64,000 nucleotides of DNA from contig NZ_WLYK01000005.1 of the NCBI RefSeq assembly GCF_009707545.1, positions 672,402-736,401 of the forward strand, given 5' to 3'. Each line of letters opens with the position of its first letter. Within the stretch, counting starts at the first letter, position 1. The DNA comes from Nakamurella alba (lineage in GTDB: Bacteria; Actinomycetota; Actinomycetes; Mycobacteriales; Nakamurellaceae). The notes below the pieces were generated by a model. That model was not told the origin of the DNA and did no database searches. It saw nothing but the letters and a program-made list of their open reading frames with translations. Positions 1-8,591 of the stretch are shown one piece after another. The position numbers and the translations under genes were made by a program.

Positions 1-892
1 CGACGACGCCGACCCAGGTCGGGCGGAGTGCGATGCGCGCCATGACGAGTCCGGGCTTGTCGATGTCCGCTCGCACGGCCTCGGCCGCCTCGTCGCCGGA
101 GTACCGGCGGTGCGCGGCGATGTAGTCGGGCTCGACGCCGTCGGTGGTCGTGACGACCGCGTCGCCCCGCAGCTGCAACATCTCCGGCGGCTGACCGGCG
201 GTGTCGATGGTGATCGCGATCGCCCGGCTGCGGCGGATCCCCTCGATCTTCGCGGCGCCACCGAAGGTGCTGAAGACGACCTCGCCGTCGCGGAAGAGGA
301 ACAGCACCGGGAACAGTCGCGGGGTGCCGTCGGGTGCCACGTAGGCGACCCGGGCCAACTCCGTCGAGTGCAGCAGGCGCTGCGCGACATCGGTGTCCAG
401 CAAACCGGTGTCACCCTGCGGCAGGGTCATCGGGTCGAGCAGCCCGGCCAGCCGGTCGAAGGTCTGGTCCCAGCCCTGCCGTGCGGTGTCCTCGCCGGAC
501 AGCGGTCCGGGGGCCAGCAGCACGAAGGTCATTTCGGTGCCGTCTGCGGACGGCGCGAAGGTCACGGTCACCCGGGAGGAGGTGGGTGCCTCGTCGGCGC
601 CGGACGGGTCCTGCCAGTCGAAGACGATCCGTGCCGGCGGCTCGAGAACCAGGTACCGGCCCGCGGTGGGGAAGCGGGTGCCGTCCGGACCGACGAGAGC
701 GCCGGACCAGCCGCCGCCCACCCGCACGTCGATCTGCGCGGTCTCCGGATCGAGCTCGTAGCCGCGCGGTCCCATCCAGCGGGCGAGCTGGTCCGGTTCG
801 GTCCAGGCCGCGTACACCCCGGCGGGCGGGACCGGGAAGTGCCGGACCAGGGTGATGGTGCGGTCGGCGGTGTCGGGTTCGAGCAGGGTCAT
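1..892 (-). CDS. AHSA1/SRPBCC domain fused to a PNPOx-like FMN-binding split-barrel domain (3' end outside window)
   Basis: An open frame of 297 codons runs from ATG at 892 to the window edge without a stop. The first ~140 residues look like an AHSA1-type SRPBCC domain (FPVPPAGVYAAWTEPDQLAR near residue 20, RWMGPRGYELDPE, GWDQTFDRLAGLL near the domain end). From about residue 155 a pyridoxamine-phosphate-oxidase-like domain follows (ARVAYVAPDGTPRLFPVLFL, then AITITIDTAGQPPEMLQLRGDA). The ATG overlaps the stop of the upstream ArsR gene as ATGA, so the two are translationally coupled and the fusion is probably under ArsR control. The substrate is unknown. The fusion reading is an inference from sequence resemblance. 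Confidence 0.8.
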   Translation of the reverse strand, partial: MTLLEPDTADRTITLVRHFPVPPAGVYAAWTEPDQLARWMGPRGYELDPETAQIDVRVGGGWSGALVGPDGTRFPTAGRYLVLEPPARIVFDWQDPSGADEAPTSSRVTVTFAPSADGTEMTFVLLAPGPLSGEDTARQGWDQTFDRLAGLLDPMTLPQGDTGLLDTDVAQRLLHSTELARVAYVAPDGTPRLFPVLFLFRDGEVVFSTFGGAAKIEGIRRSRAIAITIDTAGQPPEMLQLRGDAVVTTTDGVEPDYIAAHRRYSGDEAAEAVRADIDKPGLVMARIALRPTWVGVV

Positions 893-1269
893 GACGATGG
901 TCCTTCCTGCTGGTGCGATGTGGTTCTCGGTGTGGGTTCTCCGGAGGCGTCCGGGCCGGCCTGGCCGAAGTGCTCGCCGAGCCGGTCGAAGCTCTCCGAC
1001 CAGTGCCGGCGGTACTGCTCGAGCCAGTCGTCGGCGGCGAGCAGCGGAGCGGCCTCCAATCGGCACGGGCGCCACTGGGCGGACCGTCCCCGGCTGATCA
1101 GCCCGGCGTGCTCCAGCACCTTCAGATGTTTGGAGACGGCGGGCAGGCTCATCCGGAACGGTGCCGCCAACTCGGTCACGGTCGCCTCGCCCGACGCGAG
1201 CCGGGCGAGGATCGCCCGCCGGGTGGGGTCGGCGAGTGCGGCGAAGGTGACGCTGAGTCGGTCGGACAC
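889..1269 (-). CDS. ArsR-family winged-helix transcriptional regulator
   Basis: A 126-residue protein with a typical ArsR HTH near residues 10-75: ALADPTRRAILARLASGEAT, then the recognition helix MSLPAVSKHLKVLEHAGLI and the wing SRGRSAQWRPC. This subtype usually pairs with an AHSA1 protein and represses its own operon. No obvious metal-binding cysteine cluster is visible, so it is probably not a metal sensor. The GTG start at 1269 is preceded by GAAAGAGG, a good ribosome site. The last 4 bases overlap the start of the AHSA1-PNPOx gene. A perfect palindrome (1288-1313) lies just upstream. Confidence 0.88.
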   Translation of the reverse strand: MSDRLSVTFAALADPTRRAILARLASGEATVTELAAPFRMSLPAVSKHLKVLEHAGLISRGRSAQWRPCRLEAAPLLAADDWLEQYRRHWSESFDRLGEHFGQAGPDASGEPTPRTTSHQQEGPSS

Positions 1270-1287
1270 GATCCTCTTTCATATTGA

Positions 1288-1313
1288 ACCGTTCGGTTAA
1301 TTAACCGAACGGT
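1288..1313. promoter_or_regulatory. Perfect 26-bp palindrome, probable ArsR operator
   Basis: The half-site ACCGTTCGGTTAA is followed directly by its exact reverse complement with no spacer. It lies 18 bp upstream of the ArsR start codon, in an AT-rich patch where the promoter should be. Position and perfect dyad symmetry suggest autoregulation by the adjacent ArsR protein; this is inference from location. Confidence 0.75.
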
Positions 1314-1651
1314 GAAATGCTAGCGATGGTGGGCGACCGTCGCAAGGGTGCGGTGGCGATCTTCACCGTCGGCGTCGCGATCCCTGCCCGAGGCGCGGCG
1401 ATCGCCGTCGACTGCTCTTCGATCCCCACTCGCTGCTCGTCGATCCCATCTGTCGCTGCGCGCCCCGTCATCAGATGCCGTTGATCTCCGTGGAGATCGC
1501 GGCGTGGTCGGCGTCCCGGGTGATGCCGGGCTCGGCGGGAGACGGGCGTGCTGATGTACTACCGGTGGTGCTCGCCGGGTAACGGTGCGCAGTGATGAAC
1601 CGCTGGACGTGGCGAGCGTGGGTCCCCACCCACCGGAAGTGAGGCGCAGGC
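1314..1651. other. Intergenic region between the arsR operon and zwf
   Basis: No convincing gene is present. Short open frames here lack ribosome sites or family resemblance. It should hold the zwf promoter; the only clear signal seen is the ribosome site (GTGAGGCG) just before zwf. Confidence 0.5.
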
Positions 1652-3106
1652 ATGAGCACCCCCGAGGTCACCCCCGTCGGACCCGGCCCCGGCACCGACG
1701 AGCCGGACCAGGAACCGACGATCTTCGTGCTCTTCGGGGCGACCGGCGATCTCGCGCACCGGATGGTGCTGCCGGCCTACTACGAGCTCTACCGGCGCGG
1801 CCTGATGCCGGCGCACTGGGTGCTGATCGGCAACGGTCGCGGGGACGTGTCGCACGAGGACTTCCAGGGCGACGTGCGCGGAGCGGTCGAGGGCACCGGG
1901 GTGCAGCTCGACGAGCAGGAGTGGTCGGCCTTCGCCGGCCGGTTGCGTTTCGCGGGAGGCGGTTTCGACGACACCGACCCGGGCAGCCTGCTCGACGTCA
2001 TCGACACCGTCCGCCACCAGGTCGGCGACAATGCCCGCTACATCCACTATCTCGCGGTGCCGCCGGTGGCATTCGGTCCGCTGACCGACGGGCTCAAGGC
2101 GCACGACCTGCTCACCCGGGCCAGGGTCGTCTACGAGAAGCCCTACGGCACATCACCGCAGAGCTTCCAGGAGCTCGACGACCGGGTGCACGCCGCGATG
2201 GACGAGAGCCAGGTCTACCGGATCGATCATTTCCTCGGCAAGGAGGCGACGCAGGACCTGCACGTGCTGCGGTTCGCCAACACCCTGGTGGCGTCCATCT
2301 GGAACAACCGGCACGTGGCGCAGGTGCAGATCGACGTCCCGGAGACCCTCGACGTCGCCGACCGCGCCGCCTTCTACGACGCGACCGGGGCGTTCCGCGA
2401 CATGGTGGCCACGCACCTGTTCCAGGTCGCGGCCGAGATCGCCATGGAGCCACCGGTCTCGTTCTCCGCGGCGGACCTGCAGGATGCGCGTGAGTCGGTC
2501 ATCGCGGCATTCCGGCCGCTCCGGTCCGAGGACGTGGTGTTCGGTCAGGTCGAGGGCTACCTGGACCTGCCGGAGGTGCGGGAGGGGTCGACCACCGAGA
2601 CCTATGCCGCCGCCCGGCTGTGGGTCGACACCGACCGCTGGCGCGACGTCCCGTTCGTGCTGCGCAGCGGCAAGCAGCTGGCGAAGTCGGAGCAACGGGT
2701 CACGTTGATCCTCAAGGAGCCGGACGGGCCGCTGGACGGGGTCCCGCTGCACGCCGGCGAGCTGAGCTTCTCCCTCGCCGGCGACGGGGAGATCGAGCTG
2801 TCGCTCGTGCTGAAGAAGCCCGGGCCCGGGCTGGACACCGTCCGCCAGACCATGCGGCTGTCGCTGGACGACGTGCCCGACTCGGACCCGCTGCCGCCCT
2901 ATGTCGCACTGCTGCACGACGTGACCTTGGGCGACCGCAGCCTCTTCACCACCGGTGCCGGGCTCGAGCAGGCGTGGCGGGCCGCGGCGCCGATCATCGA
3001 TGCCCCGCCGACGCCGATCCGCTACGCCGTCGGCAGCGACGGTCCGGCCGAAGGTGATGCGCTCACCGACGGGATCGGTTGGGTGGCAGCGCAGTTCGAC
3101 AGCTGA
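1652..3106 (+). CDS. zwf: Glucose-6-phosphate 1-dehydrogenase
   Basis: A 484-residue protein covering a full G6PD. It oxidises glucose 6-phosphate to 6-phosphogluconolactone with NADP(+), the entry to the oxidative pentose phosphate pathway in the cytoplasm. The nucleotide-binding motif FGATGDLAHRMVLPAYYEL is at residues ~29-47. The substrate/catalytic signature YRIDHFLGKE is at ~189-198, with D192-H193 as the conserved pair. The gene stands alone, without the usual tkt/tal/opcA neighbours of actinobacterial zwf loci, so it may be a second paralogue. The ATG at 1652 has GTGAGGCG upstream. Confidence 0.93.
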   Translation: MSTPEVTPVGPGPGTDEPDQEPTIFVLFGATGDLAHRMVLPAYYELYRRGLMPAHWVLIGNGRGDVSHEDFQGDVRGAVEGTGVQLDEQEWSAFAGRLRFAGGGFDDTDPGSLLDVIDTVRHQVGDNARYIHYLAVPPVAFGPLTDGLKAHDLLTRARVVYEKPYGTSPQSFQELDDRVHAAMDESQVYRIDHFLGKEATQDLHVLRFANTLVASIWNNRHVAQVQIDVPETLDVADRAAFYDATGAFRDMVATHLFQVAAEIAMEPPVSFSAADLQDARESVIAAFRPLRSEDVVFGQVEGYLDLPEVREGSTTETYAAARLWVDTDRWRDVPFVLRSGKQLAKSEQRVTLILKEPDGPLDGVPLHAGELSFSLAGDGEIELSLVLKKPGPGLDTVRQTMRLSLDDVPDSDPLPPYVALLHDVTLGDRSLFTTGAGLEQAWRAAAPIIDAPPTPIRYAVGSDGPAEGDALTDGIGWVAAQFDS

Positions 3107-3278
3107 GCTGCCCCCGGGCCGGGTGGTCCGGCGCCAGGCAACCTGCGGCCGGGCCGTTGCATGCCGGCGATGCAGGCGGTGAGCCCGCACCGGGCGGGCG
3201 GTGCCTGTCGGATCGTCGACGGGGATCCGACGTCCGGTGCACTGCTGGTCGGCGCCGCCGAGGCCTATCCTCGGCAGG

Positions 3279-4142
3279 ATGGACCGGCGGCGCATCGGGG
3301 TGACCGTGGTGGCACTCGTGCTGCTCGCCGCGCTGGTGGTCCCCGGGGTGCTCGGCCGTCGGGTGCAGGGCACGGCGACTCTCGCACCGCCCGCGCCGCG
3401 GCCGGCCGCCGGTCAGTGCCTGCTCGACCTGTCGCCGAGCGGCCGGCAGCCGTACCCGTCGGCGCGGGTGGGACCGTGCGACGGCGGCCAGATCGGCGAG
3501 ATCGTCGGTGTGCACGACATCTCGGTCGACCCGCTGCCGTGCTGGGCCGATCTCACCGGCTATCTCGGACTGCCGGCCAGCGTGTACCGGGTCGACGGGT
3601 GGGTGGTGCGGCTGGCCGCCGGGACCGTGGTGTTCGGGCCGGATCCCGGCCAGCGCGCCGCGGGGCAGCGCTGGGTCGGCTGCGCGGTCCGCCCGCCGGC
3701 GTCGACGTCGCAGACGCTGCGCTACTCCGGGTCGGTGCGGAACGCCTTCGCCGGCGGGCGGCCGCCGTCGCCGTTCGCACTCTGCGCCGCCTCGGCCGAG
3801 GACCTGCTGGAGTCGGGCACCATCAGCTGCGCCGTCCCGCACGGGTTGGAGACGCTCGGCAACCGGTCGACCGCCGACGAGGCCGTCACCCAGGCGGTGC
3901 TGGACGCGGACTGCCTGGCACTGGCCCGGATCCTCACCGTCGCAGACGACCCGACCCGTGGCGGGCAGCTCGAGATCAGAGCGCTGGCCTACGGTTTCGG
4001 CGGCGCCGATCGCCCGGAGCAGGGTCTGACGCACAGCCGCAACTCGCTGGCCACCTGCGTGGTGACCCCGGCCGATCCGGGACGGCGGCTCGGCGGCACG
4101 GTGCTGGGCCTCGGGGGCTCGGCCGTGCCCTGGGTGGAATGA
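3279..4142 (+). CDS. Membrane-anchored secreted protein with eight cysteines (septum-formation-like)
   Basis: A 287-residue protein with one N-terminal hydrophobic anchor (IGVTVVALVLLAALVVPGVL, residues 6-25) and an extracytoplasmic domain. The domain has eight well-spaced cysteines (QCLLDLSP, GPCDGGQIGEI, PCWADL, GCAVRP, LCAASAE, SCAVPHGLE, DCLALA, TCVVTP), compatible with four disulfides. The repeated Cys-Pro-His/Gly-Gln pattern weakly resembles the actinobacterial septum-formation domain, but this is not firm. The ATG at 3279 is chosen because TATCCT lies 7 bases upstream without a Shine-Dalgarno sequence, as in a leaderless gene. It converges on the next gene with a 9-bp gap. Confidence 0.7.
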   Translation: MDRRRIGVTVVALVLLAALVVPGVLGRRVQGTATLAPPAPRPAAGQCLLDLSPSGRQPYPSARVGPCDGGQIGEIVGVHDISVDPLPCWADLTGYLGLPASVYRVDGWVVRLAAGTVVFGPDPGQRAAGQRWVGCAVRPPASTSQTLRYSGSVRNAFAGGRPPSPFALCAASAEDLLESGTISCAVPHGLETLGNRSTADEAVTQAVLDADCLALARILTVADDPTRGGQLEIRALAYGFGGADRPEQGLTHSRNSLATCVVTPADPGRRLGGTVLGLGGSAVPWVE

Positions 4143-4151
4143 GCGGCGGAC

Positions 4152-5051
4152 TCAGGACCCCTGCCGCTCGATCCGCTCCACCTCGCGTTCGGCCTTCTGC
4201 ACGGCTGCGCCGGCCCGGGCCAGCAGCTTCCGGTGGTCGGTCATCTCGGACTTCAGCGTCGCCAGACGCTTCTCCAGCACGGTGATCTCGAGCTGGGCGT
4301 CATCCAGGGCGGAAGTGGCGGTCTGCTCCGCGGCCCGCGCCTTCTCCAGCGTCTCGGTCGCGGATGCCAAGCGTGCCTTGTGCCTGCCGACCCGGTCGGC
4401 CTCCTGTGCCGCGGCCACCCGCTCCCGTTCGCGTGCGGCGACGCCGCGCCGCCGGTGGTCCTCGGCGGCGCGATCCGCCTTGCGCTGCTTGCGGTCCCGG
4501 TCCTGCTGCACCGACGGGCCCGGTGTGTCGGCACCGCCCCGGATCAGGGTGAGCTGCGGGGAGATGTCGGGGCCGAAGCCGTCCCAGCTGCCGGGGCGCT
4601 GCAGGGTGCCGGTGCGCAGGCCGGTGGCGAGCTGGTCGTCGCCGAGCGCGCCGTTCAGCGTGGTGCCGATCTCGTCGCGGACCGCCGGCGTGGCGTCGGG
4701 CCAGTCGGCCGCCTCCACCGCCAGGCCGATGAGCTCTGCGACCAACTCGCGGCGGCGGGCACCCAGCTCGCGCAGCAGCGGCCCGTCGGCGGAGCGTTGC
4801 GCACTGCGCAGCTCCTGACCGAGCTGCAGGAGATCGTCGATCGCATCAGGAGCCGTGCGGGCCAACAGGTTCAGTGCATGTGCAGGGCGAGTCGGCTTGC
4901 GCAGCGCGGCGATCGCGGTGGCCGCCTCCCGATCTTTCGACGTCCGGGCATCTTTCGCCAATTCGGTACGTAACGGCAGGAATCGGTCGAGCGGTGCCGC
5001 ATACAGCTGCTGCACCGCTTCGGCAACCCGGTCGTCCGTCACACCGAACAT
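4152..5051 (-). CDS. Actinobacterial coiled-coil protein of unknown function
   Basis: A 299-residue, highly charged protein. The N-terminal ~110 residues have a pattern I associate with a conserved family of actinobacterial hypothetical proteins (AAPLDRFLPLRTELAKDART, ATAIAALRKPTRPAHALNLL, DDLLQLGQELRSAQR). The C-terminal ~130 residues are a long Ala/Arg/Glu-rich coiled coil (KARAAEQTATSALDDAQLEI region). There is no signal peptide or membrane segment. The ATG at 5051 lies 38 bp from the divergent sugar-dehydrogenase start; longer upstream starts would run into that gene. Function is not known. Confidence 0.75.
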   Translation of the reverse strand: MFGVTDDRVAEAVQQLYAAPLDRFLPLRTELAKDARTSKDREAATAIAALRKPTRPAHALNLLARTAPDAIDDLLQLGQELRSAQRSADGPLLRELGARRRELVAELIGLAVEAADWPDATPAVRDEIGTTLNGALGDDQLATGLRTGTLQRPGSWDGFGPDISPQLTLIRGGADTPGPSVQQDRDRKQRKADRAAEDHRRRGVAARERERVAAAQEADRVGRHKARLASATETLEKARAAEQTATSALDDAQLEITVLEKRLATLKSEMTDHRKLLARAGAAVQKAEREVERIERQGS

Positions 5052-5089
5052 TCTGCCGCGCGGCGCCTCCGCTGGGTACGGTGCGACCC

Positions 5090-6367
5090 ATGGCCGTGGG
5101 ACCGGGGCGTCGCACGGGGTGGACCGTGCCGCTGGTGCTGCTGGGTGTCGTGCTCGCAGCGTGCACCTCGGGGGCCACCCCGGCCGCTGTGCAACCGCCG
5201 GCCGCCGGCACCCCATCGCCGTCGGCGCCGTCCCCGACACCCGGGTCCAGCAGCCCGGGCAGCGCGTCGGAGGTGACCCCCGTCCCCACCCCGACCCCGT
5301 CCGGCCGGGGTGGAGTCGAGGTGCGCACCCTGGTGTCCGGCCTCGACATCCCGTGGGACGTCACGTTCACCCCCGACGGGACGATGTTGTTCGACGAACG
5401 CGGGGGAGGGTTCTCGGCGCTGCGCCCGGACGGCGAACTGGTGCGGATCGAGGCGGACCTGTCCGACCTCTGGGTGGCGGGCGAGACCGGGCTGATGGGC
5501 ATGGTCGTCGATCCGAGCTTCGCGTCGAACCGGACCGTCTACACCTGCATGGGACACCTCGGCGGGGTGCGGGACGTCCGGGTGGTCGCGTGGACCCTCG
5601 ATGCCGGCTACACCCGGGCGGTGCGGGTGCCGGATCCGGTGGTCACCGGGATCGACATCACCACCGGACGGCACGGCGGCTGCCGACTGCGGTTCGACCA
5701 ACGGGGCACGTTGGTGATCGGCACCGGCGACGCGGCGGTCGGCAGTCACCCGCAGGACCTCGGCGCCCTCAACGGCAAGATCCTGCGGGTCACCACCTCC
5801 GGGGCGCCGGCGCCGGACAACCCGTTCCTCGAGTCGGACGACCCGGCCACCCGCCTGGTCTTCAGCTACGGCCACCGGAACGTGCAGGGACTCGCGCTGC
5901 GGCCGGGAACCGGGCAGGTCTGGACGGTGGAGCACGGCGCCGGTGTCGAGGACGAGATCAACGCCCCGGTCTCCGGCGGCAACTTCGGGTACGACCCGGT
6001 CCCGGTCGACGGGCCCGGCTACGACGAATCGGTACCGATGACCGACCCGGCCCTGGGTCAGGTGCAGGAGGCGGTCGCGACCAGCGGCGCCACGACGGCG
6101 GGTTGGTCCGGTGCGACGTGGATCGACGGACCGCAGTGGGGTGAGCTCGACGGCGCGCTGGCCGTCGCGGCACTGGGCGGCGAGTCGCTGCAGGTCTTCC
6201 GGATCGACCGCGCCGGGGCGGTCCGCGGGACCTCGACCATCGCCGAGCTGTCCGGCACCCATGGCCGGCTGCGCACCGTGCAGAGCGGCCCGGACGGGGC
6301 GCTGTACGTCACGACCTCCAACGGGGGCGGACGGGACGAGATCCTCCGGGTCGCACCGGCGGCCTGA
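5090..6367 (+). CDS. PQQ-dependent aldose sugar dehydrogenase family lipoprotein
   Basis: A 425-residue protein with a lipoprotein signal: hydrophobic stretch VPLVLLGVVLAAC with Cys at about residue 24, followed by a Pro/Ser/Thr-rich linker to ~residue 75. The rest is a soluble-glucose-dehydrogenase-type beta-propeller: GLDIPWDVTFTPDGTMLFDE, GLMGMVVDPSFASN, YGHRNVQGLALRPGTGQVW, GAGVEDEINAPVSGGNFGYD. Such enzymes oxidise sugars outside the membrane using PQQ and calcium. No PQQ biosynthesis genes are in the window, so the cofactor may be scavenged or replaced. TACGGT 7 bases before the ATG suggests a leaderless mRNA. Confidence 0.87.
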   Translation: MAVGPGRRTGWTVPLVLLGVVLAACTSGATPAAVQPPAAGTPSPSAPSPTPGSSSPGSASEVTPVPTPTPSGRGGVEVRTLVSGLDIPWDVTFTPDGTMLFDERGGGFSALRPDGELVRIEADLSDLWVAGETGLMGMVVDPSFASNRTVYTCMGHLGGVRDVRVVAWTLDAGYTRAVRVPDPVVTGIDITTGRHGGCRLRFDQRGTLVIGTGDAAVGSHPQDLGALNGKILRVTTSGAPAPDNPFLESDDPATRLVFSYGHRNVQGLALRPGTGQVWTVEHGAGVEDEINAPVSGGNFGYDPVPVDGPGYDESVPMTDPALGQVQEAVATSGATTAGWSGATWIDGPQWGELDGALAVAALGGESLQVFRIDRAGAVRGTSTIAELSGTHGRLRTVQSGPDGALYVTTSNGGGRDEILRVAPAA

Positions 6368-6744
6368 TCCGGCCCCGCCGTTCGCCGACCTGTCGGGCAC
6401 TCTTCTCGGGACCGGCCACCACCTCAGGGTGACGAGGCGCGGATCGTGGATCAGGAAGTCGACCCGGTCGGCGCAACGAAACCCGCCCGGCGCAACGCTG
6501 CGGCGTCGATGCGGTCGGGTGGGTGCGGCCGACGGCCTTGTCGCTGTGTGATCGGTGTGAACCATCAGCTCCGAAGTGGACCTGGGGGTGTCCGATAGGC
6601 CATTCTTGGTCCGAATCGTGCGCCGTGGGTCCTCCGGCGCTCCTGCCCGGGTCCGGGAGTCGACAGCCGCAGCTGACAGCCGCTACACAGTTGAGACCTC
6701 AGCTAGACACATCAGTGTCCGTCTCGTAATCTGACCGAGACCTT
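6368..6744. other. Long intergenic leader with promoter for the riboswitch transcript
   Basis: No gene was found. A plausible -10 element TAATCT lies at 6727-6732, with a short inverted repeat (GACAC-ATCA-GTGTC, 6706-6719) over the expected -35 area. This places transcription start just before the riboswitch aptamer. The rest shows no recognisable feature. Confidence 0.5.
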
Positions 6745-6925
6745 CAGTTGGATCGCCGGTCGGGGATCGGGAGGTCACCGCCGAGTCGACGCCGTCGGGG
6801 AGTCGAGCCGGGAACCCAAGGTTCCACTGGGGTGAATCCCCTGAGCTACGCGCCTTCGCGGAGGTCGGGGGTAGGGCCACTTCCTGGCCCGAATCCGTCA
6901 GCTAACCCGGTAGGCGGCAAGGAAG
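6745..6925 (+). promoter_or_regulatory. c-di-AMP (ydaO/yuaA-type) riboswitch
   Basis: The RNA contains hallmark conserved pieces of the ydaO class: GGGGTGAATCCCC (6829-6842), a GGTAGGG turn (6870-6876), CCCGAATCCGTCAGCTAACC (6888-6907), and a closing GTAGGCGGC (6910-6918). The order and spacing match the class, and the location upstream of a cell-wall NlpC/P60 hydrolase is its usual actinobacterial setting. It should tune expression of the hydrolase in response to cyclic di-AMP. The ends are approximate. The ribosome site of the next gene starts right after the aptamer, so control could be at termination or translation. Confidence 0.87.
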
Positions 6926-6940
6926 AAGGGTTTCGCCGTC

Positions 6941-8275
6941 TTGGCGACACATGCATCGACGCCGGAACTTCGGCGCCGCCCGCGAGGTCTGCGGGCACTT
7001 GCTCTGGGCGTGGCCGCGACAACGCTGTTCGGGCTGATCGGCGCGCTGCCGGCCGCCGCGGACCCGGTCGGCACCGACGAGCCGGGCACCGCCTCCGAGG
7101 CGAAGACGGCCTGGGAGGAGTCGCAGCGCCAGGCCGAGATCTCCGCCGAGGCGCTCAACGGCGCGAAGCAGGCCAAGGCCGACGCGGACGCCGCCTCGAA
7201 GAAGGCCGCCGCCGCCCAGGTCGCCGCCGAGAAGGCCGCCGGCACCGCGAAGACCACCGCCGAGAAGGCCGCCGCAACCGCCAAGAGCTACCAGTCGGAT
7301 CTCGACCAGTTCGCCAGCGCCACCTTCCGCGGCGCGCGGACCGGGACGATGAGCCTGCTGCTCACCGCCGACTCCGCCGAGGACTTCCTCGACCAGGCCA
7401 CCGCCGTCGAGCGGGTCGCCGCCGACACCCACGCCACGATGGACACCGCGCTGCAGGCGAAGGCCGACGCCGCGACCGAGTCCACCAAGGCCGCGTCCGC
7501 CGCGGTGACCGCGACCCAGGCCGCGACCGAGGCGGCCACCGCCGCCGAGGCCGCCACCAAGGCCGAGACCGAGGCCGCCGCCAAGAAGACCGCCATGGAC
7601 ACTGCGGTCTCCGACGCCAAGGCCCTCTACGACAAGCTGTCGGAGGAGGAGCGGCTGGCCGCGGAGCGTGCCGCCGAGCAGGCCCGTCGGGAGTCCGAGG
7701 CCCGGGCCGCCGCGCTTGCCGCGCAGCAGGCCGCCGCCGAGGAGGCCGCCGCCCGCGAAGCCGCCGCTGCTGCCGCCGCCGCGCCGTCCACCAGCGCCGC
7801 GGCCGAGGCCGACACCCTGGTGGCGCCGGCCTCCGAGGCGCCTGTCTCCGAGGCGGCCCCGCCCGCCGAAGAACCGGCGCCCACCACCGAGGCGGCCGCC
7901 CCGCCGGCCGTGTCCGGTGGCGACCAGCTCGGCCAGATCGCCGCGCAGGCGGCGCTGACCAAGGTCGGCGCCGGCTACTGCTACGCCTGTGACGGCCCGG
8001 ACGCCTTCGACTGCTCGGGTCTGACCACCTGGGCGTGGGGCCAGGCCGGCATCGGGATCCCGCGGGCCAGCTACCTGCAGGCCGAGCTGCCGTCGGTGCC
8101 GCTGGACCAGCTGCAGCCCGGTGACCTGGTCACCTACTACAGCCCGGTGAGCCACGTCGCGATCTACGTCGGCGACGGCATGGTCGTCAGCGCCGCCACC
8201 TACAGCGTCGGTGTCGTGCTGGTGCCGGTCGACGGTGCGGGCCCGAACCCGACCGGACACCGCGTCCCGCGCTGA
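6941..8275 (+). CDS. Secreted NlpC/P60 peptidoglycan endopeptidase with coiled-coil domain
   Basis: A 444-residue protein. A signal peptide (GLRALALGVAATTLFGLIG) ends near ALPAAADP, about residue 35. Residues ~45-250 form an Ala/Glu/Lys-rich coiled coil of the RipA/PcsB kind, then an Ala/Pro-rich linker. The C-terminal ~105 residues are NlpC/P60: catalytic Cys in FDCSGLTTWAWGQAG, His in SPVSHVAIYVGDG. Such enzymes cut peptide cross-links in the cell wall. The TTG start at 6941 is supported by AAGGAAGAAGGG upstream and by the signal peptide beginning immediately. The gene is under the c-di-AMP riboswitch and ends at a strong hairpin. Confidence 0.9.
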   Translation: MATHASTPELRRRPRGLRALALGVAATTLFGLIGALPAAADPVGTDEPGTASEAKTAWEESQRQAEISAEALNGAKQAKADADAASKKAAAAQVAAEKAAGTAKTTAEKAAATAKSYQSDLDQFASATFRGARTGTMSLLLTADSAEDFLDQATAVERVAADTHATMDTALQAKADAATESTKAASAAVTATQAATEAATAAEAATKAETEAAAKKTAMDTAVSDAKALYDKLSEEERLAAERAAEQARRESEARAAALAAQQAAAEEAAAREAAAAAAAAPSTSAAAEADTLVAPASEAPVSEAAPPAEEPAPTTEAAAPPAVSGGDQLGQIAAQAALTKVGAGYCYACDGPDAFDCSGLTTWAWGQAGIGIPRASYLQAELPSVPLDQLQPGDLVTYYSPVSHVAIYVGDGMVVSAATYSVGVVLVPVDGAGPNPTGHRVPR

Positions 8276-8290
8276 TCCTCACTGCTTCTC

Positions 8291-8324
8291 GAAGAGCCCG
8301 CCCCTGATCCGGGGCGGGCTCTTC
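8291..8324 (+). terminator. Rho-independent-type hairpin after the NlpC/P60 gene
   Basis: A perfect 14-bp stem (GAAGAGCCCGCCCC with its complement) around a 6-base loop, 15 bp after the stop codon. It has no long T tract, common in high-GC actinobacteria. Confidence 0.8.
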
Positions 8325-8407
8325 GGCGTTGTGGGCATGTGTTCCGCCGCCGGGGGGCCGGCGCCGGCTGATCCGGCGGGCCGACTGTGCGGCTGGCGGG
8401 CCGGGTC

Positions 8408-8591
8408 GGGGACCGTTTCACCTCGCCCACCGGTGGAAAGGTGGGCCCGCGATTCCTGCGGGCACGTCGGCGTGGGCCCCCGGGGATGTACCAGCGGGAG
8501 AGTCGCCTGATGTCGCGCACCTGCTCCGCCCGAGTGGCCCCGGGCTCGGGATCAGGGACCGTTTCCACCGCCCACCGATGGAAACGGTCCC
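8408..8591. repeat. Two copies of a hairpin-forming intergenic repeat
   Basis: The gene-free stretch 8325-8830 contains two related elements. Copy A (8408-8439) and copy B (8555-8591) share GGGACCGTTTC, CGCCCACCG and TGGAAA. Copy B folds into a 13-bp stem (8555-8567 with 8579-8591) and an 11-base loop. Copy A lies beside a smaller stem (8425-8431 with 8440-8446). No convincing gene is seen in the stretch; the open frames across it look like GC-bias artefacts. Confidence 0.6.
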
